Below are positions 1-5,702 of a DNA stretch of 6,344 nt, piece by piece; the first letter of the stretch is position 1, and the number at the start of each line of letters is the position of its first letter. The notes beneath the pieces are model-generated. The model was given only the letters and a program-made list of their open reading frames with translations, was not told the origin of the DNA and ran no database searches. Location: positions 1 through 6,344 of the forward strand of contig CAYVUI010000166.1 of assembly GCA_964454745.1 (NCBI GenBank). Direction: 5' to 3'. The DNA is from CAYVUI01 sp964454745 (lineage in GTDB: Bacteria; Planctomycetota; Phycisphaerae; Sedimentisphaerales; Anaerohalosphaeraceae). The position numbers were made by a program, and so were the translations under genes.

Positions 1-14
1 CCGGAAGAAAAAAT

Positions 15-196
15 CGTACAAGTGTATGATACATTTGTACTATAAAATTCGTACATTTGTACGATTCCGTTCTACAAAGATGTATACACGCTGAAAAAGA
101 CTACAATAATGTATCGAAACTCCAAAATTCATACATTTGTATGAAACGTTTGTATGAAACATTTGTATGTCAAAATTCATACGTTTGTATTAAATG
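15..196. repeat. Array of TACA-N2-TGTA dyads (operator-like)
   Basis: About nine related dyads sit in 180 bp. Intact TACA-N2-TGTA cores are at 17-26, 30-39, 52-61 and 132-141. Variants with one altered half-site are at 145-154, 158-167 and 180-189. Two with a 4-bp spacer are at 73-84 and 102-113. The best copies extend into longer palindromes: TCGTACATTTGTACGA (49-64) and TTCATACATTTGTATGAA (128-145). Centres are spaced 13, 22, 22, 29, 29, 13, 13 and 22 bp apart. Bases 133-171 are three exact-length 13-bp tandem units (ACATTTGTATGAA type), and 23-68 re-aligns without gaps to 151-196. The core matches the known 'cop box' TACANNTGTA of CopY/BlaI-family repressors, but no such regulator is in the window, so that link is inference. 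The array may serve a gene left of the window, or it may be a degenerate minisatellite. Confidence 0.75.
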
Positions 197-332
197 CTCG
201 CTTTCAATTTTCCTATTTTCACATTTTCAGCCCTCATACCTCCGAAATTATTTGTAACGAATATCACAATCAAAACCAGCTATACCGCCCATCCACCACC
301 AGCCTCACCAATGTTGCACCGCTCAACCGGCA

Positions 333-384
333 GGAAAATGTTTCCACCCCATCAGGAAATACCTTCCGCTGGGGTGGAAATTCC
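333..384. promoter_or_regulatory. Three GGAA/TTCC dyads, possible enhancer sites
   Basis: Three dyads are seen: GGAAAATGTTTCC (333-345), GGAAATACCTTCC (355-367) and GGAAATTCC (376-384). The first two share the form GGAA-N5-TTCC and start 22 bp apart, about two helical turns. Their centres lie roughly 120-165 bp upstream of the predicted sigma-54 start. That is the usual distance for binding sites of NtrC-family activators such as FleQ, FlrC or FlgR. The geometry is observed; the enhancer role is inference. Confidence 0.4.
341..380. repeat. Perfect 10-bp inverted repeat
   Basis: TTTCCACCCC (341-350) is exactly complementary to GGGGTGGAAA (371-380), with a 20-nt loop that contains a smaller GGAA/TTCC stem. 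No T-run follows on either strand, so it does not look like a simple intrinsic terminator. It overlaps the GGAA/TTCC dyads, and the two readings may describe one regulatory element. Confidence 0.6.
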
Positions 385-475
385 TAAGGTTGCCGCAAAA
401 AAATGTAAAACATACATACATCTAAGTACATGATTATAAAGGAGATAAAACGCAACTACCATATGTCTGGTCCCT

Positions 476-492
476 CTGGCACACCCGTTGCA
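476..492 (+). promoter_or_regulatory. Sigma-54 (RpoN) -24/-12 promoter of fliK
   Basis: The sequence CTGGCAC-ACCCG-TTGCA carries the -24 GG (478-479) and -12 GC (490-491) at the exact 12-base spacing. It matches the consensus TGGCAC-N5-TTGC at every fixed position. Transcription would start near 502-503, about 30 nt before the fliK start codon, leaving room for the GGAG ribosome binding site at 520-523. Sigma-54 control of hook-stage flagellar genes is established in Pseudomonas, Vibrio, Caulobacter and epsilonproteobacteria; here it is inferred from sequence. Confidence 0.8.
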
Positions 493-531
493 ATATAAAT
501 AGGCAAACCTGTAAATAACGGAGATAAATGA

Positions 532-2262
532 ATGACACAAGCAGCACTCGCAGCAGCCATATTGCCCCAGGCACCGGCACCTCAGCCAAACCCCGCCCAG
601 CAAATAACTTACGCATCGCGCGGCCAAAATAAAAATACCGATTCAAACCGGACTGCTAATGTCCACAACAAGCAGGACGACAAGCAGGACTTTCAGGCGA
701 TTTATGATCGAGAAAAATCCCGGAACGATCAGGCCGACAGTTCTGTCAGGAATGTTTCACATGAAACAAAACAGGACATAGAACAAACAGAACCCAAAGC
801 CGAAAAAACAACAGATACTCAAACTCCAGAACCTGAAAAAACTACTGAAAAACCTCAAAATAAGCCTGAAAACGAGGATTCCGGCGCCGAAAATCAGGAT
901 GCTCAACCTCAGCAATCCGAAACTCTCGAAGTCATCGCTCAGATCATTCCAGAAAATACAACCCCGGATCAAGCCCAGCAGGTCCAGGATACACAAAACA
1001 CCACCCAGCAGGTCGCAAATCCTGTAAGTGCGGAAAATACCGCAAAATCAACTCAGCCTGCCGGATCGCAGGATCAGGTTGATATGCCGGTTGAGACACA
1101 ACAAAAACCTGTTTTAAACACTGAAAACGCGGAAAAAACACAAGTTACAGACCAAACTCCGCAGAATAACACCCGGCCCGCCGAGCTTGTCACCAAGCCG
1201 GATCAGCCTAAAAACCAAACCGAAAATATCCAAAACCAGCCGGTGAAAACGGATTCCCCCGGCCGCAGCCAAAACGAGAATATCCTGCAAGTTACTGTAA
1301 AAGAAGAAGTTACTGCAAAACTGGCCCCTGCAGTACAAGACGCAGCCGTAAAAGAAGCTGCCCCTGATTCTGGTAACCCGCCACAAAAAACACTTGCCGA
1401 CACGGACTCACAAACTGTCGAATTGACACCGGGGGAATCCAAACCGAAAGCAGAAAACACGCAAAACAGTCCAAAAAACACGGATATTGCGAATCAAGAC
1501 ATCAAGCAAAATGGCACTGAAACTGACACCAAATCCCGCTCATCCCGGCAGGTCGAATCCTTCGAATCCCAGCTGAACGAAAAGATCGAGACAAAATCCC
1601 TACACACCGTGTCGGAAAACCACACTGACAAAACCACACCGATCCAGTCCAGCCAGAATGCGGCCCAAACTCAGTCCCAACCCGCAGCGAACACGACCGT
1701 AACTACTGCGGCCACAAGTGTTTCTGCAACCGGCAGCGTCAACGCGACCGCCCAGTCCCAGGCCATGACACCCACCGAGCAGATCGTCACCGCTGTCAAT
1801 TCCATGCGGAATCTCACCTCCGGCCAGATCTCGCTCCAGCTCAATCCCTCCGAACTTGGCGCGATCAAGATCCGATTCGAGCAATCTGACGGCCAGCTAA
1901 CCGGAATTATCGAGGCCCAGCGTCCTGAAACCCAGAAAGAACTCGAAAAAGCCGTTCCCGAGCTCTCCGCCTCGCTTCAGGGCCAGGGCATCCAGGTCAA
2001 TAAGATCCAGGTTCAGGCCCCGACCCCTCAGCAGCAGCCTCAGAACGATAAAAACCAGCCGGAAACCTACGACAGCCAGCTCCACAGGGAATTCCAGAAT
2101 GAATCCGGGCAGGGCGGTTCAGGTAATTCCAGCTCTGACAGCAACTTACGCAATGGCTTCTCCTCGAACAGCTATTCGGCCAACGGCAAAGTCGCCGCCG
2201 ACACTTCAACCCAGTACGCATTCTCGGGCGGGGCAAACTCCGGCCTGAATCTATATATATAG
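532..2262 (+). CDS. fliK: Flagellar hook-length control protein FliK
   Basis: FliK is secreted through the flagellar export gate, measures hook length, and triggers the switch from hook to filament export. The identification rests on the C-terminal Flg_hook-type domain at about residues 428-495. It contains the family's core motif LQLNPSELGAIKIRF (435-449), then a strand-rich stretch and an amphipathic helix ending in QGQGIQVNKIQVQ (483-495). Residues 1 to about 400 are low-complexity and rich in Q, N, T, K, E and P, with no recognisable domain, as is common in FliK. A Q/S/G/N-rich tail follows the domain. At 576 residues it is longer than the roughly 400-residue enterobacterial protein. The start ATG has GGAG 8 nt upstream (520-523); an overlapping ATG at 528 is out of frame. 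It is the first gene after the sigma-54 promoter, and no clear terminator follows it. Confidence 0.9.
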   Translation: MTQAALAAAILPQAPAPQPNPAQQITYASRGQNKNTDSNRTANVHNKQDDKQDFQAIYDREKSRNDQADSSVRNVSHETKQDIEQTEPKAEKTTDTQTPEPEKTTEKPQNKPENEDSGAENQDAQPQQSETLEVIAQIIPENTTPDQAQQVQDTQNTTQQVANPVSAENTAKSTQPAGSQDQVDMPVETQQKPVLNTENAEKTQVTDQTPQNNTRPAELVTKPDQPKNQTENIQNQPVKTDSPGRSQNENILQVTVKEEVTAKLAPAVQDAAVKEAAPDSGNPPQKTLADTDSQTVELTPGESKPKAENTQNSPKNTDIANQDIKQNGTETDTKSRSSRQVESFESQLNEKIETKSLHTVSENHTDKTTPIQSSQNAAQTQSQPAANTTVTTAATSVSATGSVNATAQSQAMTPTEQIVTAVNSMRNLTSGQISLQLNPSELGAIKIRFEQSDGQLTGIIEAQRPETQKELEKAVPELSASLQGQGIQVNKIQVQAPTPQQQPQNDKNQPETYDSQLHREFQNESGQGGSGNSSSDSNLRNGFSSNSYSANGKVAADTSTQYAFSGGANSGLNLYI

Positions 2263-2508
2263 ATACGTTTAAATTCTCAAGAAAATGCACGGATATTTCA
2301 GACCGCTGATTTCGGGCAAATCGAGCCGAATTATCCATTGTTCCGCTGAATTATGAGACCCCCAAAAATTATAAGACCCTCTTATCGTCCGAAAACTCCC
2401 AAAACTTTAATCAAAATCGCGGAAAAATCTCAAAAATCTGATTTACTTCTTAAGTTCCCCTCTCCCGGCTCGACAATAGGGCTGTAATCAATAACCGAGG
2501 GGTTAACA
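2263..2508. other. AT-rich intergenic region after fliK
   Basis: No gene is supported here. There is an 11-bp near-perfect direct repeat, TTATGAGACCC (2351-2361) and TTATAAGACCC (2369-2379), offset by 18 bp. A weak stem GATTT/AAATC lies at 2308-2322 without a T-run, so I see no convincing terminator for fliK. A sigma-28-like element near its right end is listed separately. Confidence 0.5.
2450..2476 (+). promoter_or_regulatory. Sigma-28 (FliA)-like promoter candidate
   Basis: TTAAGTTC, 11 bases, then CTCGACAA. Against the enterobacterial FliA consensus TAAAGTTT-N11-GCCGATAA this is 6/8 and 5/8 with the exact spacing. It lies about 30 bp upstream of the small gene's start codon. By itself it is a weak match; the similar elements before cheY and cheX add some support. 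Confidence 0.35.
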
Positions 2509-2778
2509 ATGTGGATCGATATCAGTAATAATATAGCGTTTAACAGCCCAAACATACAAAAGAGCCAGAAAACGGCCCACAAAAAGGCCGCCGCGGCCGA
2601 TCGAAGAGACTCTACCGTAAAGCAGAATTACGAGGGCCTCCTTCAGCACGCCGTTCACGCATATCATACCGCTGCCTCCAGCCTCCAAAAGGCGCATCCT
2701 GCCATAGATATCCAGGCCCTGGATACCCCGGAAAATGCTCGTTCCGCTGCACGGAATATTCTAAAGTCGGGCATTTGA
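2509..2778 (+). CDS. Small protein of unknown function
   Basis: I do not recognise this 89-residue protein. It is soluble-looking, with no signal peptide or membrane segment. The N-terminal third is polar and basic (KSQKTAHKKAAAADRR, residues 18-33). The rest looks helical, with an alanine- and histidine-rich stretch (LLQHAVHAYHTAASSLQKAH, 44-63) and a C-terminal ENARSAARNILKSGI segment (75-89). A strong Shine-Dalgarno GAGGGG (2497-2502) sits 6 nt before the ATG, which supports real translation. It lies between fliK and cheY on the same strand, so a flagellar or chemotaxis role is plausible from context only. Small FlgM-like or chaperone-like regulators occur at such positions, but I see no diagnostic motif for either. 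Confidence 0.7.
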   Translation: MWIDISNNIAFNSPNIQKSQKTAHKKAAAADRRDSTVKQNYEGLLQHAVHAYHTAASSLQKAHPAIDIQALDTPENARSAARNILKSGI

Positions 2779-2789
2779 TTCGTCGATGC
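2762..2789 (+). promoter_or_regulatory. Sigma-28-like promoter candidate for cheY
   Basis: TAAAGTCG (2762-2769), 12 bases, then GTCGATGC (2782-2789). The -35 part keeps TAAAGT exactly, and the -10 part is 6/8 to GCCGATAA, with spacing one base longer than the FliA optimum. It overlaps the last codons of the preceding small gene and lies about 65 bp before cheY. The assignment is tentative. Confidence 0.35.
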
Positions 2790-2852
2790 TCTATATATGT
2801 TTATTGTAAGTATGGACGATATATATCCATCTTCTGTGGTTAGGAGACTGTC

Positions 2853-3230
2853 ATGTCAAAATCGTTGTTAGTTGTAGATGATTCCGCTACGATGCGCAAA
2901 ATCATCACCCGTACCATCCGGAAAGCCGGACTTTCAGTTGACGATAACATCCGTGAAGCAGGCGACGGCGCTGAGGCGCTCGAACTGCTCCAGCAGCAGC
3001 CCAGCGATGTGGTGCTTTGCGATATCAACATGCCCGGCATGGGCGGTCTTGATTTCGTCAAGGCGGCCCGCAAGCTCGATACCTGCGCGGAAACGAAAAT
3101 TATTATGATTTCCACTGAAAGTGCCGACGACCTGATCGAGACTGTAAAGGCCGATGGGGCAAATGGTTACGTAACAAAGCCATTTACGCCCGAAACCATC
3201 CAGAAAGAACTTGCTCCCTATCTGGGATAA
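2853..3230 (+). CDS. cheY: Chemotaxis response regulator CheY
   Basis: This is a stand-alone receiver domain. Phosphorylated CheY binds the flagellar motor switch and changes rotation. At 125 residues it has the usual length for a single-domain CheY, with no output domain. The acidic pocket is D9-D10 in the VVDDSATMR stretch, and the phosphoacceptor is D57 in LCDINMPGMGG. The conserved hydroxyl residue is S87 (IMISTES), the switch aromatic is Y106, and the invariant lysine is K109 in GYVTKPF. These positions equal those of E. coli CheY (D57, T87, Y106, K109). The SATMRK motif after the acidic pair is typical of CheY rather than of transcriptional regulators. AGGAG (2842-2846) lies 6 nt before the ATG. 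The cheX-type gene 50 bp downstream supports a chemotaxis role. A 13-bp dyad GGGATAATATCCC (3224-3236) overlaps the stop codon. Confidence 0.96.
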   Translation: MSKSLLVVDDSATMRKIITRTIRKAGLSVDDNIREAGDGAEALELLQQQPSDVVLCDINMPGMGGLDFVKAARKLDTCAETKIIMISTESADDLIETVKADGANGYVTKPFTPETIQKELAPYLG

Positions 3231-3236
3231 TATCCC

Positions 3237-3263
3237 TTGGGTTGACGGCCTTTGTGCCGATAA
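3237..3263 (+). promoter_or_regulatory. Exact sigma-28 -10 element GCCGATAA before cheX
   Basis: GCCGATAA at 3256-3263 equals the FliA -10 consensus. The -35 region at the correct 11-base spacing (TTGGGTTG, 3237-3244) matches only 4/8. No sigma-70 pair with proper spacing is seen here. It could be an internal promoter of the cheY-cheX operon, or chance. Confidence 0.35.
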
Positions 3264-3279
3264 TAATTGAGGTGCAGAT

Positions 3280-3762
3280 ATGATTGTGCAGGAATCACTG
3301 GATCAGGCCCTGATCGACGGGGCCAGTGAAGTTTTTGAAACTATGATGTTCATGACGGTTGAGCCCTGTAATGACCTTTACGACGGTATGGAAGGCCAAA
3401 CGTTCATGGGGTCGATTACCTATAAGGGCCCCATGGAAGGCGTTTTGACCATAGCCTGCGGAGAAGATTGTGCCCGGCAGATCGCGATCAATATGCTCGG
3501 TTTTGAAGAGGGCGAAGAACTTTCCGAAGACGATGTCAAAGACGCGATCGGTGAGGTGGCCAATATGGTGATGGGATCGGTCAAGGCAAAACTGATGGAT
3601 GAAGTAGGAGACCTGCAAGTCTCTGTTCCCACAGTGATTATGGGCACTGAGATGTCATCCAGTTTAAAAGAAGGTGCCAAAAGAGTCGAACGGACCATCC
3701 ATGTCGATGACATGGTTGCCTGCCTGACTCTTATATACACGGAATCTGCTGTCGCGGCCTGA
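3280..3762 (+). CDS. cheX: CheX-type CheY-P phosphatase
   Basis: This is a predicted cytoplasmic phosphatase of the CheC/CheX/FliY class, which dephosphorylates CheY~P and so ends the chemotactic signal. The 160-residue length fits CheX. The catalytic signature D-x3-E-x2-N is at D88, E92 and N95 (DAIGEVANMVMGS), in the expected long helix. A proline at P117 fits the conserved downstream proline. Only one such helix is present, as in CheX; CheC and FliY have two. A second feature of the fold is the strand pair around residues 42-60 (FMGSITYKGPMEGVLTIAC). GAGG (3269-3272) lies 7 nt before the ATG. It follows cheY by 49 bp and precedes a larger paralogue by 43 bp, so co-transcription is likely. 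By family knowledge CheX works as a dimer; whether it pairs with the downstream paralogue is unknown. Confidence 0.9.
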   Translation: MIVQESLDQALIDGASEVFETMMFMTVEPCNDLYDGMEGQTFMGSITYKGPMEGVLTIACGEDCARQIAINMLGFEEGEELSEDDVKDAIGEVANMVMGSVKAKLMDEVGDLQVSVPTVIMGTEMSSSLKEGAKRVERTIHVDDMVACLTLIYTESAVAA

Positions 3763-3805
3763 GAAAGGGAAGCGGCACCGCTGAAGAATGGATTGAGTAC
3801 AATAA

Positions 3806-5185
3806 ATGTCACAAACAAAGGCGGAAATTGAATCGAAGGTCCTGGACCTGACCTCGGAAGCATTTGACTGCTTCGCCGAAGATATCGAAATGATGTTCGA
3901 TACCAAGGTCCATGCCCAGCAAATGGACTTTGGGGAGGGGACCGTTTCTGACCTCAAGGACAACTTCAAGAAACTTGCCGCCGTTATCAATGTCAAATCT
4001 GAGGGAAGGCTCTACGGGAAATACCACGTCATTTTCGACCGTGAAGGTCTGTTTACCATGGCCGGCACGTTTGTCATGCAGCCTGAGAAGGTGATTGAAC
4101 AGAATCGAAAGGCTGGCACCGAAGCCGAGGCCAGTGAGATTGGCGACGCGATCGGTGAGGTCGGCAATTTGATGGTCGGCTCATGGGACCGGATATTCCG
4201 CGAGGATTTTGAAGGCCACGGCCATTTCGTCCAGTGCGGGACGTTCGTGGGCAATCCCTGGTCTGATACGCAAGGCAGTATCGGTGTCGCCAAGGATGAG
4301 GAAGTGGTGATGGTTCAGTACGAGATGACGGTTGAACCGCTCGAACCGTTCCGCTGTGCAGCAATTTACCCCAAGAAATTGTTTGAATATGTCGCCCCGG
4401 AAGAGCAGAAGTCGGAATCCGCAGAGGCGGCCCCGGCGGCGGAAGAATCCGCCCCGGCAGAAGCGCCCGCTGGCGAAGCGCCGGCAGCTCCCGCCCCGGA
4501 AATGACACCGCAGGGCGATCAGCAGGTAGAGCAGGTCGCAGCGGCTGCGCCCGCACCGGAAGCGGCACCCCAGCCGGCCCCAGCTCAAGCTGCCCCGGCA
4601 CCCGCGGCTCAAATGCCGGCAGACGCCGCACAGCAGCCGGTCAGCGATGCGATCCGCATGATGACCCAGACGGGGATGCTGCCCCAGCAGGGCGGCCCAG
4701 CCGAGGCGCTGGTGCTCTCAGGCGTGCAGGCGAACCAGTTGATGCGGACGGATATCGCGTGGGCCTCGCCGGAGGAAACGGTTGAGCAGCTTGTCGCGAA
4801 GATGCAGCAGTTTGATACCGGGTATCTCCTGGTCGGCCAGGAGGGCAGGCTCGAGGGGATCGTGTCGAAATCGGATATCCGCGGTGCGATGAGCCCGTAT
4901 TTGCAGTCGATGTTCGTCAAGTGGCGCGGGCCGATGGATGTGGCGAGTTTGCAGATTAAGGCCAAGTGGGTGATGAGCCGGCCGGTGCGGACGGTGACGC
5001 CGCAGGCCAGCGTATCGAATATCATGAAGACCATGCTCAACCACGGCGGCAGGTGCATGCCGGTGGTGGACAAAAACGGCGCGGTGCTGGGCATGATTAC
5101 CGCGTTTGATGTGTTCCGTACACTCCTAAACGGCCCGGAGAACAACACCGCGGGCCGAACGCAGCAGAACCCGCCGTTGGCGTAG
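3806..5185 (+). CDS. CheX-like domain fused to a CBS domain pair
   Basis: This 459-residue protein has three parts. Residues 1 to about 198 resemble CheX, with the phosphatase signature at D114, E118 and N121 (DAIGEVGNLMVGSW). Residues about 203-275 are a flexible Ala/Pro/Glu/Gln linker. Residues about 308-443 hold two CBS motifs (a Bateman module): the first ends in GIVSKSDI (351-358), the second in GMITAFDV (429-436). Both keep the aspartate (D357, D435) that commonly contacts nucleotide ribose. CBS pairs usually bind AMP, ATP, S-adenosylmethionine or related ligands. The simplest inference is a CheY~P phosphatase tuned by adenine nucleotide level. The preceding cheX shares 17 identical bases at the active site (3541-3557 and 4145-4161), consistent with duplication or strong conservation. 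The Shine-Dalgarno is weak (GAG at 3795-3797), which could mean translational coupling or lower expression. The 3' half is distinctly GC-rich. Confidence 0.92.
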   Translation: MSQTKAEIESKVLDLTSEAFDCFAEDIEMMFDTKVHAQQMDFGEGTVSDLKDNFKKLAAVINVKSEGRLYGKYHVIFDREGLFTMAGTFVMQPEKVIEQNRKAGTEAEASEIGDAIGEVGNLMVGSWDRIFREDFEGHGHFVQCGTFVGNPWSDTQGSIGVAKDEEVVMVQYEMTVEPLEPFRCAAIYPKKLFEYVAPEEQKSESAEAAPAAEESAPAEAPAGEAPAAPAPEMTPQGDQQVEQVAAAAPAPEAAPQPAPAQAAPAPAAQMPADAAQQPVSDAIRMMTQTGMLPQQGGPAEALVLSGVQANQLMRTDIAWASPEETVEQLVAKMQQFDTGYLLVGQEGRLEGIVSKSDIRGAMSPYLQSMFVKWRGPMDVASLQIKAKWVMSRPVRTVTPQASVSNIMKTMLNHGGRCMPVVDKNGAVLGMITAFDVFRTLLNGPENNTAGRTQQNPPLA

Positions 5186-5224
5186 GTTCACGGGCGGATA
5201 CGCCCTGCGGCATTTCTCTTGCTT

Positions 5225-5265
5225 CAACGCTTTAATTGTAGCATTTTTTTAAACGTTGATTTTTT
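5225..5265 (+). terminator. Probable intrinsic terminator of the che genes
   Basis: CAACGCTTTAA (5225-5235) pairs with TTAAACGTTG (5249-5258), leaving one bulged C. A 13-nt loop lies between, and a run of six T follows at 5260-5265. It sits 40 bp after the CheX-CBS stop codon. A short GGGCG-GATA-CGCCC hairpin (5192-5205), nearer the stop, has no T-run. Confidence 0.55.
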
Positions 5266-5394
5266 CTCCAAATTCTACTTGCCTTCGGCTCGTTCATTTT
5301 TGGTGGGTGCGACCCACCCTACGCTACAGAATAGAGAGAGTGGAGAGTAGATTGTGGAATGGCCTGCGGCCATGTTTTTTTATTTTTTATAAAC

Positions 5395-5419
5395 CGCGAA
5401 AGACGCGAAAAGCGCGAAA
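5395..5419 (+). repeat. Three 9-bp units CGCGAAANN
   Basis: CGCGAAA begins at 5395, 5404 and 5413, giving an exact 9-bp period. Similar short tandem motifs recur as dispersed intergenic repeats in many environmental bacterial genomes, but I cannot show other copies from this window. Confidence 0.6.
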
Positions 5420-5556
5420 CTGCCTTCAGGCAGGTAAGTATTTGGGTTGCACACAGGCAAGGACAATACATGGAACTCGATTTTATAAGAAACGCTGATG
5501 CCGCGGGTTGTCGCTGATTATTTCGCCTTCGGCGAATGGAATTGTATTTTATTCGC

Positions 5557-5580
5557 CACAGATGGCACAGATTTTCACAG
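5557..5580 (+). repeat. CACAGAT-type short tandem repeat
   Basis: CACAGAT begins at 5557 and 5566, and CACAG at 5576, so the period is 9 and then 10 bp. This matches the widely dispersed CACAGATTnCACAG-like intergenic repeat known from several bacterial phyla. It has no coding role that I can see. Confidence 0.5.
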
Positions 5581-5677
5581 TTTTTTCATTATAAATGAGT
5601 ACAGTTGGTTACGTGATGATTTGCGGTGTTGCGGCGGGTGGGTTTGGGAAGTTGGTTTATCGAGCCTGCGACTCGAC

Positions 5678-5702
5678 GATGTTGTGCGAGGCGCACAACA
5701 TC
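5678..5702. repeat. 11-bp perfect hairpin with 3-nt loop
   Basis: GATGTTGTGCG and CGCACAACATC are exact complements around an AGG loop. It is the longest perfect stem in the gene-free region and is directly followed by a CGGTC-TTC-GACCG stem (5710-5722). No T-run follows, so a terminator role is not supported. Confidence 0.7.

Larger units (their letters stand above)
197..475. other. Non-coding upstream region of fliK
   Basis: No convincing gene is seen here. The short open frames have atypical composition and no good ribosome binding site. The notable contents are the GGAA/TTCC dyads and the inverted repeat between 333 and 384, listed separately. A purine-rich GGAGATAAAA at 441-450 looks like a Shine-Dalgarno sequence, but no coding frame follows it. 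Bases 197-330 show nothing I can interpret. Confidence 0.6.

Noticed and set aside
15..196. CRISPR array
   Set aside because: The repeats are only about 10-18 bp, degenerate and palindromic. Spacers are not of uniform length or unique, and no cas gene is seen.
57..433. Short overlapping open frames on the plus strand near the left edge
   Set aside because: They read through the dyad array and the fliK upstream region, lack ribosome binding sites and have atypical residue composition.
441..450. GGAGATAAAA as a ribosome binding site for a small leader gene
   Set aside because: No in-frame start and open frame of meaningful length follows before the sigma-54 promoter.
3224..3236. GGGATAATATCCC dyad at the cheY stop as a terminator
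   Set aside because: The stem is short, no T-run follows, and the next gene starts 44 bp later on the same strand.
4074..5148. Long antisense open frames opposite the CheX-CBS gene
   Set aside because: They are shadows of a GC-rich gene: Arg/Pro/Leu-rich products with no domain, while the plus-strand frame shows clear CheX and CBS motifs.
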